From: Stigmatella aurantiaca DW4/3-1
Lineage (GTDB): Bacteria > Myxococcota > Myxococcia > Myxococcales > Myxococcaceae
DNA length: 64,000 nt
Direction of reading: 5' to 3'
Assembly: GCF_000165485.1 (NCBI RefSeq)
Contig: NC_014623.1
Location: forward strand, 4,483,501 to 4,547,500
The notes beneath the pieces were generated by a model. That model was not told the origin of the DNA. It saw only the letters and a program-made list of their open reading frames with translations, and searched no databases. This document shows, piece after piece, positions 30,776 to 40,067 of the stretch. The position numbers and the translations under genes are program-made. The first letter of the stretch is position 1. Each line of letters starts with the position of its first letter.

Positions 30776-31038
30776 TCGGAACCTTCGTGCCGCAGGGTGC
30801 CATCGGCTCACGGGACTCAGGGGCCAGGGGGCTCCTGCCCAAGGTGGCCTTCCTGGTGAGCGAGAGAGCACCCGGGCGGGTAGAGCCACGTCCTTTCCCA
30901 GACCGGACAAGCACGGCGGTGGGACCCAAGGGGTTGGGGGTGGGGTGAGGCAGGAGCATGACGGCGCGTTGTACCATGGCTCCCTTCTCACCTTGTTTCT
31001 GGTGCGCGCCGTCTGACGGGGTTACAAGCAAGGGTGGC

Positions 31039-31653
31039 GTGGCCAGGAAAAAGTTCATCGCCGTTGCGGGCAACATTGGTGCCGGGAAGACGGAACTCAC
31101 CTCATTTCTCTGCCGAAAGTACGATCTCACCCCGTACTTCGAGCCGAATGACCAGAACCCGTATCTGGCTCCGTTCTACAAGGACATGAAGACGTGGGCG
31201 TTCCGCTCACAGATCTTCTTTCTGACGCACAAGTTCCGGTTGCACCGGGAGCTGGAGCGCCACTCGGGCACCGTGCTCCAGGATCGGACCATCTACGAGG
31301 ACGCGGAGATCTTCGCCAAGAACCTTCACCGCCAGCGCTTCATCGACCGGCGGGACTGGCAGACCTACCGGGAGCTGTATGAGACCATTGCTCAGGCCCT
31401 GTCGCCGCCCGATCTCATGATCTACCTGCGCTGTCCGGTGCAGACGCTGCGCGAGCGCATCCGCCTGCGCGGCCGGTCCATGGAGAAGGACATTCCCGTG
31501 GCCTACCTCAAGCGCCTCAACGCCCTGTACGAGGAATGGTTCAGCAACTACAAGATGTCGCCCGTCCTCGTCCTCTCGACGGACAAGCTGGATTATCTGA
31601 CCAACCTGGTGGACCGCGTGGATCTCTTCCGCCAGATCGAGAAGTACCTGTGA
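31039..31653 (+). CDS. Deoxynucleoside kinase
   Basis: A 204-residue kinase that phosphorylates deoxynucleosides for nucleotide salvage. The P-loop is VAGNIGAGKTEL, the substrate-site block is QDRTIYEDAEIFAKNL (with the DR[ST] motif), and the LID is RLRGRSMEKDIP. The start is a GTG at 31039. The deoxyadenosine/deoxyguanosine kinase subgroup is most similar; exact base preference is not determined. Its TGA overlaps the next gene's GTG (GTGA), implying coupling. Confidence 0.9.
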   Translation: MARKKFIAVAGNIGAGKTELTSFLCRKYDLTPYFEPNDQNPYLAPFYKDMKTWAFRSQIFFLTHKFRLHRELERHSGTVLQDRTIYEDAEIFAKNLHRQRFIDRRDWQTYRELYETIAQALSPPDLMIYLRCPVQTLRERIRLRGRSMEKDIPVAYLKRLNALYEEWFSNYKMSPVLVLSTDKLDYLTNLVDRVDLFRQIEKYL

Positions 31654-32825
31654 ACGAGATCTACCTGCTCGCCATCGAGGCCGCTGCCCCGGTTTCCATC
31701 GAGACGCTGCGCACGACGTTCGCATCGGACGAGGTGCGCTTCGTTCCGGACACCGAAGGGGGTGGGTTCGCCATTCACGCGGAGGGCACCCGGGTGGAGG
31801 TGCGCTTCGACACCGAGAACCTTCACGCGGGGTGGCGCAAGGACCTGCTGACCGGCAGCGAGGAGGCCCGGCACATGCTCGGCCGGGCCAAGGGCTTCTA
31901 CCGCATCTCCGTGGAGCCCGGCTCGGGGCCTCAGCCCACCGTCCCCGTGTTCGAGGCCCTGTGGTGCGCGCGCACCCTGATGGAGCACGTCCCCGGCGTG
32001 CTGGCGGACCTCACCGCGTACAAGCTGCACGACATCGCGGACGTGGTGGAGATCACCGAGCTGGATTTCGACATCCGGGATCACGTCAACCTGCACGCGG
32101 TGGAGGCCATCGAAGGCGATACCCCGTTGTGGGTGCACTCGCACGGCATGGAGAAGTTCGGATCGAGGGACTTGGAGATCTTCCACCTCGGGGAGGACGA
32201 TCTGCTGCCCGCCGAGACGTTCCTCCACGAGCTGTGCACGGACCTGGCGTTCGGGCAGGGGCCCGAGCCCCGGAGCATGGTGGCCACCAGCGAGGGCCAG
32301 GCGTTCATGCTGGTGCCGTCCGAGGAGGCCCGGACGAACCTGCTGGGCGTGCCCCTGGAGACGTTCGAGGGGCATGAGGCCCTGTTCCTCAGCGTGGTGT
32401 CGCCGCTGGGGCGGCACAACACGGCGGAGCTGCTGCGGCCCTACCGCGAGCGCTTCATCCCCGAGCCGGAAGAGCGTACGGACGCGCTGCGGCGTGAGGC
32501 CCAGTCGCTGCTGCCGGCCTTCCTGGCGCGCTTCCACCGCAAGGGGCTGATGGAGCCGCTCACCTTCCTGGCGCGGGCACCCTTCGAGACCCACCCCGAG
32601 GGCGAGACGGTGGTGGAGAAGCTCTGGCTGGAAGTGGTGGCCTGGGAAGAGGGCACCCTGGTGGGCAAGCTGGTGGATGGGGCCGTCCACACCACCGAGT
32701 GGCGCAAGGGGGCCCATGTGGAGGTGGACGGGGAGCAGATCAACGCCCTGGCCATCAGCCGCGAGGGACGCACGCTGGACGAGGACGAGATGCGCGCCCT
32801 GCTGAACGCCGAGCGGCCGATGTAG
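31650..32825 (+). CDS. DUF2314-like protein
   Basis: A 391-residue cytoplasmic protein. The GTG at 31650 overlaps the stop of the kinase. The C-terminal 70 residues (KLWLEVVAWEEGTLVGKLVD, then GAHVEVDGEQINALAI) resemble the DUF2314 domain, a small beta domain of unknown role. The first 300 residues include a probable suppressor-of-fused-like alpha/beta region (WVHSHGMEKFGSRDLEIFHL) that I cannot assign with certainty. No signal peptide or membrane segment. Tight coupling to a nucleoside kinase is the only functional clue. Confidence 0.6.
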   Translation: MNEIYLLAIEAAAPVSIETLRTTFASDEVRFVPDTEGGGFAIHAEGTRVEVRFDTENLHAGWRKDLLTGSEEARHMLGRAKGFYRISVEPGSGPQPTVPVFEALWCARTLMEHVPGVLADLTAYKLHDIADVVEITELDFDIRDHVNLHAVEAIEGDTPLWVHSHGMEKFGSRDLEIFHLGEDDLLPAETFLHELCTDLAFGQGPEPRSMVATSEGQAFMLVPSEEARTNLLGVPLETFEGHEALFLSVVSPLGRHNTAELLRPYRERFIPEPEERTDALRREAQSLLPAFLARFHRKGLMEPLTFLARAPFETHPEGETVVEKLWLEVVAWEEGTLVGKLVDGAVHTTEWRKGAHVEVDGEQINALAISREGRTLDEDEMRALLNAERPM

Positions 32826-32835
32826 GCTTGCCGGG

Positions 32836-33741
32836 ATGAACTTCCATTACTCCGATGAAGTGAAGCGCGCGCTGGGGGAGAAGCAGCCCCTGGTGGCGCT
32901 CGAGACGAGCGTGGTGGCCCAGGGCTTGCCCTACCCGGACAACCTCGCCACCGCGCGAGCCTGCGAGGAGGCCATCCGGCGCGCGGGGGCCGTGCCCGCG
33001 CCCATCGCCGTGGTGGACGGGCGGGTGTGCATCGGGCTCGAGGAGGATGCCCTGCGTCGGCTCGCCGAGGGCAAGGAGCGGTTGATGAAGCTGGGCTCGC
33101 GGGATCTCGCCGTGGCCGTGGCTCAAAAGGCCTCGGGCGGGACGACGGTGAGCGCCACCTGCGAGCTGGCTGCCGCCGCGGGCATTCGCGTCTTCTCCAC
33201 CGGCGGCATCGGGGGAGTGCACCGCGGTGCCAGCGAGCACATGGACATCTCCCAGGACATCGGCGCGCTGGCCCGCTACCCGGTGGCGGTGGTGTGCGCG
33301 GGGGCCAAGTCCGTGCTGGATCTGCCCAAGACGATGGAGGCGCTGGAGACGGCGGGCGTGCCCGTCATCGGCGTGGGGACAGGCGAGCTGCCCTCCTTCT
33401 ACAGCCGGGAATCGGGCCTGCCGCTGGAGCACCGCGTCGAGGACGCCGCCATGGCTGCCCGCATCGTCCAAGCGCGGCAAGAGCTCGGCCAGGGCGGGCT
33501 CCTGTTCACTGTGCCGCCGCCGGAGGAAGTGGCTTTGCCGCGGACCGAGGTGGAACTGCACATCGCCTCCGCGCTGGCCGAAGCCGAGCGTCAAGGCATC
33601 CGTGGCAAGGCCGTCACCCCGTTCCTGCTCGCGGACATGGCGAAGCGTACCGGGGGGAAAAGCATGAAGGCCAACATTGCGCTGTTGACGAACAATGCCC
33701 GCTTCGCGGGAGAGCTGGCCGTGGCCCTCGGGCGTGGCTAG
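32836..33741 (+). CDS. psuG: Pseudouridine-5'-phosphate glycosidase
   Basis: A 301-residue PsuG, which splits pseudouridine 5'-phosphate to uracil and ribose 5-phosphate. ALETSVVAQGLPYPDN, RVFSTGGIGGVHRGASEHMD and the nucleotide-site block DISQDIGALAR are family signatures. The Lys in AGAKSVLDLPKTMEALET matches the catalytic region. Length and motifs are complete. A kinase partner (PsuK) is not adjacent. It follows the DUF2314-like gene by 10 bases, so the three genes may form one nucleoside-salvage operon. Confidence 0.92.
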   Translation: MNFHYSDEVKRALGEKQPLVALETSVVAQGLPYPDNLATARACEEAIRRAGAVPAPIAVVDGRVCIGLEEDALRRLAEGKERLMKLGSRDLAVAVAQKASGGTTVSATCELAAAAGIRVFSTGGIGGVHRGASEHMDISQDIGALARYPVAVVCAGAKSVLDLPKTMEALETAGVPVIGVGTGELPSFYSRESGLPLEHRVEDAAMAARIVQARQELGQGGLLFTVPPPEEVALPRTEVELHIASALAEAERQGIRGKAVTPFLLADMAKRTGGKSMKANIALLTNNARFAGELAVALGRG

Positions 33742-33935
33742 CAGAAGAAGGTGCCGCTGGGCTGCTGGGTGGGACAGCGGCCTTTCGCCGGCTCGTGCGC
33801 AGTCCCGGTGGGGAGCGCTCAGGGCGGGAGGGATGAATAAATCAGCGGCGGCGGAGTCCTGAAGGCGAGATCCTGCCACCAAGGCACACCGCGGTCCTCG
33901 CAGGTTTGGGCTGGGTGATTCAGCGGAGAGACGTC

Positions 33936-34880
33936 ATGAGTCCTCGATGGTTGTTCTGCTGGGCGATGGCGCTGACGGCCCCGGCCGTCTACGCACAGAC
34001 CGCTCCTGTCGCCTCGCCAGGCTTCGAGGCTGCCCCGGACGATGGTTACTACGACGACGGCCAGGACGCGGTGGACGAAGACCCCATTGCACCATCTCCT
34101 CCTCCGGCCCTTCCCCCGGAGTCCCCGTCGGTGCGCCCCTTCGCCGATGCCGTGTGGACCTCCGGCCACTGGTACTGGGACGACAACCAGTGGCGGTTCA
34201 AGCAGGGCGCCTGGGTCGCGCGGATGCCCGGCTACCAGTACGTCAACGGGTACTGGCAGCAGGACGGGGATGTCTGGCGCTGGATCTCGGGAGGCTGGGC
34301 GCCTCCGGGCTCGACGCAGGTGGAAATTCCCATTGAGGTGGCCAGCGAGGAGGTCATGAGCGCTCAAGCGCCTCCTCAGTTGCAGGCGGAAACCCCTCCG
34401 CCCGCGCCCGCTGCGAACTACACGTGGGCTCCGGGCTACTGGTACTGGTCTGGCTCCGATTGGGCGTGGATTCAGGGAGACTGGGTCGCGCCTCCCCGGC
34501 CCGGCCTGCGCTTCGTTTCGCCCCGCTGGGTCCGGCGGGGACCCTCCTGGTACTTCGTGGCGGGGGGTTGGGCGGCCCGGGGCTCCGTGCGGGTCGTCGT
34601 TCCCGAGTACCGCCACGCCCAGGTGTCGGTGCGGTGGGGGCACCCGAACTACTTCTTCCACTCCTGGCACCGTTACCCGGTGGTGCGCTACCGCCACTAC
34701 TCCCATGACCGGGGTCACCCCGGGTCGGGTCATTACGACCGATACCGGGGCGGGGGACGCCCGTCCCACCACCATGAGGCGTCTCCAGGTCGCCCCTCTT
34801 ATGGGGGGCGGCGGGGCGATGGCCATCGGGGCGATGGTCATCGTGGGGACGGCCATCATGGAGGCGGGCACCACCGTTAG
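33936..34880 (+). CDS. Exported WXXGXW-repeat protein with His/Gly tail
   Basis: A 314-residue secreted protein. The signal peptide is MSPRWLFCWAMALTAPAVYA with cleavage near AYA-QT. The body contains repeated aromatic motifs of the YxWxxGxW type (HWYWDDNQWRFKQGAWV, GYWQQDGDVWRWISGGW, GYWYWSGSDWAWIQGDW). The C-terminus becomes His/Tyr/Arg-rich and ends with GHRGDGHRGDG repeats, reflecting short tandem DNA repeats near 34815-34865. The His-rich tail could bind metal. These proteins are common in the envelope of Myxococcota and beta-proteobacteria, but a function is not known. It converges with the C69 dipeptidase gene 24 bases away. Confidence 0.75.
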   Translation: MSPRWLFCWAMALTAPAVYAQTAPVASPGFEAAPDDGYYDDGQDAVDEDPIAPSPPPALPPESPSVRPFADAVWTSGHWYWDDNQWRFKQGAWVARMPGYQYVNGYWQQDGDVWRWISGGWAPPGSTQVEIPIEVASEEVMSAQAPPQLQAETPPPAPAANYTWAPGYWYWSGSDWAWIQGDWVAPPRPGLRFVSPRWVRRGPSWYFVAGGWAARGSVRVVVPEYRHAQVSVRWGHPNYFFHSWHRYPVVRYRHYSHDRGHPGSGHYDRYRGGGRPSHHHEASPGRPSYGGRRGDGHRGDGHRGDGHHGGGHHR

Positions 34881-34904
34881 TCAGGTGCTCCCGCTGCCCT
34901 CCTC

Positions 34905-36602
34905 CTACTGCGGCGGCGCGACGGTGGGCTTCTGCTCCGCCACGGGGGGAGTGGGCGCCGGGGCGGGTTTCGGCTCGGGCGTCTTCTCGGCGGGAATGGC
35001 CAGCCGCGCTCCCGCATCCTGAGCGATGTGCCGGTACCAGGAGTCCGGGTAGCGGGGATGGTTGACCTTGCCGGTCTCATCCCGGACGTTGCCGTCGATG
35101 TACTTCACGAGCAGCTGTTCTCCCAGGCGGCGCCAGCGGGCGTGGACCTTCTCTCCTTGCTGCAGGGAGTAGTCGGTCAGGTAGCTGCGGGCCTGCTCGG
35201 GGGTCGTCTTGTACAGCTCCAGGGCCGCCTTCTCGATGTCCGCCTGATCCGCGAGGAACTGGCCTTCCAGTTCGCCCTGCGTCTTGCGCACATCGACGAT
35301 CATGTCACTCCAGCGCGAGTAGGCCTGATTGGAGACCCAGTTGAACACCCAGAAGGACGAGTCCCAGGAGAACTGGCCCCGGCTGGCCACGCCCTGGGCG
35401 AAGTTCTTCGGCGCGCGGCGGATGCCCGCGTACATGGGCGTGTAGACGGTGGTGTACGTGTCATCCACGCCGAACCAGAGCACGCCGCCCACGGGCGAGG
35501 GCATCCACGAGCGCATCTGCGCCACGAAGGAGAAGCCCGTCTGTTGCGTGGAGATGGCGCGCTCGTGGACGTACTTCTTGCCGTCCACGTCCCAGGTCAT
35601 CGGCCGCCAGCGGTAGGGCACGGCATAGGGGCCCGCCCCCACGTCCTTCGTCATGTCCAGCTCGGTGCCCTCGAAGTGATCGCGCATCAGCGCCATCACG
35701 TCCTGCACGGACACCTTGCGTTCCAGCTTCACCCACAGGGGCAGGCGCTTGCTGGGATCCGAGCCATTCACGTACTCCACGCCCAGCCCCAGCGAAGGCA
35801 CCGCCCGGCGGAAGATGCTCCACACGCGCGCCTCGGCGAAGCGCGCCCCCTCGAAGTCCAGCGGGTGGTAGGTGTCGGCGAAGCTGAAGTCCTTGTCCGT
35901 GCCCGTGAACCAGCCCTTCTCCCGGGCGAAGGAGATGACGTCGGGGGCGTAGAGGGTGTTCTCCGGATCCTTGAGAGGGAACTGGCGGATGCGCGCCTGG
36001 TTGGCGTGCGCGGACAGGTAGCCATCGGGCAGGCGGCGCGCCACCCAGATCGAGCCCTTCTGGCCCTCGCCCTTGCCGATCATCTCCAGGATCCAGGCCT
36101 CCTTCGGATCGGCGATGGAGAAGGACTCTCCGGTGGAGGCGTAACCGTGCTCGGCCGTCAGGCTGGTCATGACCTGGATGGCCTCCCGCGCGGTCTTTGC
36201 GCGCTCCAGGGCGATGTAAATGAGCGAGCCGTAGTCGATGATGCCGCTGGGCCCCTCCAGCTCTTTGCGGCCGGTGAACGTGGATTCGCTGATGGTGAGC
36301 TGGTGCTCGTTCATGTTGCCCACCACCGAGTACGTGACGGGCGCCTCGGGAATGCGGCCGAGGGCCTTGCCCGTGTCCCACTCGATGATGTCGCGCATGG
36401 CACCCGCCGCGTTGCGGCGCGCGGGCGTGTAGTACAGCTCGCCGTAGAGCTCATGCGCGTCCGCGGAGTAGGTGATGAACGTGGAGCCGTCGGTCGAGGC
36501 GCCCTTGGTCACCAGAAGGCTGGTGCAGGCAAGCGCGGTGGGGGCGGCCAGCCCTGTCGAGAGCGCCAAGGCCGGGAGGAACTTCGAGAAGGAGCGGATC
36601 AT
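34905..36602 (-). CDS. Peptidase family C69 dipeptidase
   Basis: A 565-residue exported dipeptidase. The signal peptide (MIRSFSKFLPALALSTGLAA) is followed by ALACTSLLVTKGASTDGSTF. The Cys after the predicted cleavage site is the N-terminal nucleophile of family C69 (PepD-like Ntn hydrolases). LPDGYLSAHANQARIRQFPL and TQQTGFSFVAQMRSWMPSPV are family blocks. The last 30 residues are Pro/Ala/Glu-rich. It likely cleaves dipeptides outside the cytoplasm, consistent with a predatory or proteolytic lifestyle; substrate is unknown. TAGGAT lies about 10 bases before the ATG at 36602. Confidence 0.85.
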   Translation of the reverse strand: MIRSFSKFLPALALSTGLAAPTALACTSLLVTKGASTDGSTFITYSADAHELYGELYYTPARRNAAGAMRDIIEWDTGKALGRIPEAPVTYSVVGNMNEHQLTISESTFTGRKELEGPSGIIDYGSLIYIALERAKTAREAIQVMTSLTAEHGYASTGESFSIADPKEAWILEMIGKGEGQKGSIWVARRLPDGYLSAHANQARIRQFPLKDPENTLYAPDVISFAREKGWFTGTDKDFSFADTYHPLDFEGARFAEARVWSIFRRAVPSLGLGVEYVNGSDPSKRLPLWVKLERKVSVQDVMALMRDHFEGTELDMTKDVGAGPYAVPYRWRPMTWDVDGKKYVHERAISTQQTGFSFVAQMRSWMPSPVGGVLWFGVDDTYTTVYTPMYAGIRRAPKNFAQGVASRGQFSWDSSFWVFNWVSNQAYSRWSDMIVDVRKTQGELEGQFLADQADIEKAALELYKTTPEQARSYLTDYSLQQGEKVHARWRRLGEQLLVKYIDGNVRDETGKVNHPRYPDSWYRHIAQDAGARLAIPAEKTPEPKPAPAPTPPVAEQKPTVAPPQ

Positions 36603-36760
36603 GCGGCGGATCCTACCAAGGCCGCTCTGGTTGCACTTGTTCTGAACACGGGTTGGCCGTCCCGCTGGGAACCGCACACAGGGAGTTCCCTGGATTCGCC
36701 TTTCCCCGGTCCGCGCGGTGCGCCCTGTCTATGGATTGTCTCCTTTCAGGGGGGACCGGC

Positions 36761-38224
36761 ATGGGACAGGAATCCGGAGTGGGTGAACGGTGCGCAATGG
36801 CGCTCCTCGCGCTGGTCTGCACCGTGGGGTGGAATGACGCAGTGGGCAAAGAGGCAGCACTGGCAGGCGGGCAGACGGCGTGGGTGCGGAAGTACGGAGG
36901 CATGGGGGCCGAGCACCTGGATGCCTTGTCGCCCCACCCTCAGGGCGGCTTCCTGGCGGTGGGCCGGTTCGGGTCCACGGTCTTCCCGCGGGAGGAGGGG
37001 CTCGCCCTCGGGCGCTACGCGGCGGATGGCAGCCCCCTGTGGAGCCGGGTGGTGACCACGGAGGCCATTCATACGGTGTCGGTCACGCTCACCTCGTTGG
37101 GCAACATCCTCGTGGTGGGCGGCTATCGCGGCTCGCCGGACTTCGGCGTGGGGCCCTTGCCCTCCGTCACCAGCAGCGAGGGCTGGGAAGGGCTCTTCAT
37201 CGCCAAGTTCTCTCCCACGGGGCAGACCGTGTGGTCCCGCGGCTTCTCGGCCCGTGGCATCCGGGGACAGCCCCAGCGGGTGGTCTCGGTCGCGGTGGCC
37301 ACCGATGCGGCCGGGAGCCTTGTCGTGACGGGCTCGTTCCGGGGGGAGTTGGATCTGGGCGGCGGGCCCCTGCTCTCGCACCTCACGGGCAACACGGGCG
37401 AGGCGTGGGGGGAGGGGGGCTTTGTCGCGAAGTTCTCCTGGGAGGGAAAGCACTTGTGGTCATCGGCCTTCCAGAGCGGGGTGTTCGATACGCCGCAGAA
37501 AACCCCTCGCCTCCGGAGCGTCACCACGGATCCGCAGGGCAATGTGCTGGTGGCGGGGGCTTCGAGCGCCTGGACGAACCTGGGCGACGGGGCCCTGGGC
37601 GTGGATGCGCCCTTCATCGCCAAGTACAGCGCCACGGGCAGCCTGGTGTGGAAGCGGGTCTTCCGGGGGGCTTATGGCGATGTGATGGACCTCAAACCCC
37701 AGGGCACGAACCGCGTGGCCTTCATCGGCAATCTCGGAGGCACCTTCACCTTCGCGGGAGCCAGTTACACCGGAGGCAATCCCCGCCAGGGCCCTCACGC
37801 CCTGCCCAACACCAATGGTTTCTTCGGCGTCCTCGGAGAGGGGGGAAACGATGTGTTGATTGCCTCCGTGGGAACGGGAACAGGGGGCGACCTCTCCTTC
37901 CTGGAGCTCGGTGTGGGCGAGGACCGGGCCTTCACGGTGTCGGGGGGAGGGCGGGGGGAGTTCGATCTCGGAGGAGGGCGCATGGGGAACGCCGGGGGCG
38001 GCTCCTTGCCTCATTCGGGACAGCCCTTCGTGGTGCGCTACTCGGCGGAAGGGCAGTACCAGTGGGCTCGCGTCTTCGATCATGATCGGCACTTCCGCAT
38101 GGCCCTTCAGCCCGCGGGAGACCTGGTGCTGGGAACCACCCTGGCGGGAACGCTCGAACTGGACGGGCAACTGTGGACCGCTTCGGGCATCACCGATCTG
38201 CTCTACTGGAAGATGGAGCGCTGA
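36761..38224 (+). CDS. SBBP-like beta-propeller surface protein
   Basis: A 487-residue exported protein. I favour the ATG at 36761, six bases after AGGGGGG; alternatives are at 36731 and 36797. A short hydrophobic stretch (CAMALLALVCTVGW) may be the signal. The rest is a repeated beta pattern of the form GNILVVGGYRGSPDFGVGPL / FIAKFSPTGQTVWSRGFSA, spaced about 60 residues apart, typical of SBBP or PQQ-like propeller repeats in myxobacteria. No catalytic residues can be named. A role in surface adhesion is a guess. Confidence 0.65.
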   Translation: MGQESGVGERCAMALLALVCTVGWNDAVGKEAALAGGQTAWVRKYGGMGAEHLDALSPHPQGGFLAVGRFGSTVFPREEGLALGRYAADGSPLWSRVVTTEAIHTVSVTLTSLGNILVVGGYRGSPDFGVGPLPSVTSSEGWEGLFIAKFSPTGQTVWSRGFSARGIRGQPQRVVSVAVATDAAGSLVVTGSFRGELDLGGGPLLSHLTGNTGEAWGEGGFVAKFSWEGKHLWSSAFQSGVFDTPQKTPRLRSVTTDPQGNVLVAGASSAWTNLGDGALGVDAPFIAKYSATGSLVWKRVFRGAYGDVMDLKPQGTNRVAFIGNLGGTFTFAGASYTGGNPRQGPHALPNTNGFFGVLGEGGNDVLIASVGTGTGGDLSFLELGVGEDRAFTVSGGGRGEFDLGGGRMGNAGGGSLPHSGQPFVVRYSAEGQYQWARVFDHDRHFRMALQPAGDLVLGTTLAGTLELDGQLWTASGITDLLYWKMER

Positions 38225-38289
38225 CAGGACACGCGTTCACCGTGTCGGCCACGGCCTTGTCGGCGAAGGCCTCGGCCGGGAGTGTTCAG

Positions 38290-38763
38290 TTAAGCCGCGG
38301 GTTGGGCCTGGATGCCGAGGGCTTCGTGCGCGAAGCGGAACATGCGCTCCTTGAGGCGCGCGAGGGCCTCGTGCGGATGGCGCCCCGTGCGGTCCGCCGC
38401 GTCCTCCAGCCTCGCCTGGCAGCGCAGGTCGACACAGAGGTTCACCCCCACGCGGCGCTTGTTGTCCACATCGGTGGTGAGCAGTCCCACCTCGTTCGAC
38501 GAACCCGTGTGGTGGCACCAGTCGCACATCTGGGAGGTGGGCGGGCCGCCGCCCTGTGCCTCCCGGCGGAAGATGATGCCGATGGGCTTGCGGCTGCCGG
38601 GTGCGGTGAAGATGAGGTACACGCGCCCCCCGGACGTCTCCGTCCAGGCCAGGTAGTCGCGCACGAAGAGCGGGAAGGTGACGCTCGAAGGCATCTCGAT
38701 GACCCGGCGGTCTCGTGGCCGGAAGGACTCGACGAGCGTCCGGTCGGTTTCAAGTCGGAACAC
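38290..38763 (-). CDS. FBP-type (EF-G-binding protein) treble-clef zinc protein
   Basis: A 157-residue protein starting at a GTG (38763) with AAGGAG five bases upstream. The zinc site CDWCHHTGSSNEVGLLT followed by VGVNLCVDLRCQARLE is the C-terminal treble-clef finger of FusB/FusC-type EF-G-binding proteins. In staphylococci these rescue EF-G from fusidic acid. This protein has the zinc finger but only part of the long N-terminal helical domain. EF-G itself is encoded at 7540-9621. A translation-rescue role is inference. Confidence 0.8.
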   Translation of the reverse strand: MFRLETDRTLVESFRPRDRRVIEMPSSVTFPLFVRDYLAWTETSGGRVYLIFTAPGSRKPIGIIFRREAQGGGPPTSQMCDWCHHTGSSNEVGLLTTDVDNKRRVGVNLCVDLRCQARLEDAADRTGRHPHEALARLKERMFRFAHEALGIQAQPAA

Positions 38764-38921
38764 GGCTGCTCCTTAAGCAGGACCCGTCCTCTAACAACCT
38801 CACGGGCCTGGATCTACCCGGGGCGCGGGGCAGTCATTCCCACGCTCGCCCGGATGCGCACCGGGGCGATAACCTGGGGCTGCCGGAGCGTTGAGCCCAT
38901 GCCTCCGCAAGGGAGCGCCGC

Positions 38922-39458
38922 GTGACGATCGAGACCCTCTCGTCGAAAGAGGTTTACCGCAACCGGTGGATGACCGTGCGGGAGGATTCCATCCGCAGGC
39001 CGGATGGCTCGACCGGCCTCTACGGGGTGGTCTGCAAGGTGGACTTCGTGCTCATCATTCCTTACGAGAACGGCCGGTTTCACCTGGTGGAGCAGTACCG
39101 CTACCCCGTGAAGGGCCGGTTCCTGGAGTTTCCCCAGGGCGCCTGGGAGACCCGCGCGGAGGTGCCGCCCGAGGTGGTCGCCGCTGGTGAACTCCAGGAG
39201 GAGACCGGTCTGGTGGCGGGGCGCATGGTGCCCCTGGGGCACCTCTTCAATGCTCCGGGCTACTCCACCCAGGGCATGCACGTCTTTCTGGCGGAGGACC
39301 TCTCCCGGGGCGAGCAGAAGCTGGAGCAGGAGGAGGGAGATCTCATCCGCACCGAGGTCTCCGTCGAGGCGTTCGAGGCCCTTGTCCGGGAGGGGCGCAT
39401 CAAGGACGCCAGCACCCTGTCGGCCTATGCCCTGCTGCGAATGCACCGGAGCCTCTAG
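38922..39458 (+). CDS. NUDIX hydrolase, ADP-ribose pyrophosphatase type
   Basis: A 178-residue NUDIX enzyme starting at a GTG (38922) six bases after AAGGGAG. The NUDIX box is GAWETRAEVPPEVVAAGELQ then EETGL. The first residue of the usual REL is Gly here, but the metal-binding EExG core is intact. QYRYPVKGRFLEFPQG upstream is typical of ADP-ribose/GDP-mannose pyrophosphatases. Likely substrate is a nucleoside diphosphate-sugar; specificity is inference. It is convergent with the msr gene, with 11 bases between stops. Confidence 0.88.
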   Translation: MTIETLSSKEVYRNRWMTVREDSIRRPDGSTGLYGVVCKVDFVLIIPYENGRFHLVEQYRYPVKGRFLEFPQGAWETRAEVPPEVVAAGELQEETGLVAGRMVPLGHLFNAPGYSTQGMHVFLAEDLSRGEQKLEQEEGDLIRTEVSVEAFEALVREGRIKDASTLSAYALLRMHRSL

Positions 39459-39469
39459 GCCCGCGGCCT

Positions 39470-39964
39470 CTAAGCGCGCGGGCGCGAGAACCAGGTCATC
39501 AACTCCTCGAGGGCCTGCTGGTCCACCGCGTCGAAGGTGGCCTTGTGCTCCGAGTCGATGTCCAGCACCGCGATCAGCTCGCGGTTCTTCCCGAACACCG
39601 GAACGACGATCTCCGACTGAGAGCGGCCGTCGCACGTGATATGGCCCGGGAAGGCGTGCACGTCGGGCACCACCACCGTCTCGCGCGTGGCGGCGGACAC
39701 CCCGCACACGCCCTTGCCAAAGGTGATCTCCAGGCACCCCAACGTCCCCTGGTAGGGGCCCACCCGCAGCAGCTTGCCGGGCTGGACCACCCGGTAGAAC
39801 CCCGTCCACAGGTGGCCAAAGCCGTGGTGCAGCAGGCAGCTCATCGTCGACATCGCGGTGATCTCGTCGTCGATGCCTTCCAGCACGGCCTCGACGTGCT
39901 GCTTCAGCTGCACATACGCCGCTGCCTTCGGTGTTCCTCGCAGATCCAGGGTAACTTCTGCCAT
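39470..39964 (-). CDS. msrC: Free methionine (R)-sulfoxide reductase (GAF type)
   Basis: A 164-residue GAF-domain enzyme that reduces free Met-R-sulfoxide. The three family cysteines are present: LGCLEI, GKGVCGVSA and GHITCDGRSQSEIV, the last being the catalytic region. The start at the ATG at 39964 (MAEVTLDL) is preferred; an upstream in-frame start would add ten residues. Complete. A stand-alone antioxidant gene. Confidence 0.88.
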   Translation of the reverse strand: MAEVTLDLRGTPKAAAYVQLKQHVEAVLEGIDDEITAMSTMSCLLHHGFGHLWTGFYRVVQPGKLLRVGPYQGTLGCLEITFGKGVCGVSAATRETVVVPDVHAFPGHITCDGRSQSEIVVPVFGKNRELIAVLDIDSEHKATFDAVDQQALEELMTWFSRPRA

Positions 39965-40067
39965 GTGAGAATTCCTCGGGGATTGGGAATCCAATAGCGC
40001 CAGGGCGCCGGGGCCGCCCTTTTATCCGGAAATCTTCCGGAGAACAGGGGGTTGGACGCTGCGCGCA

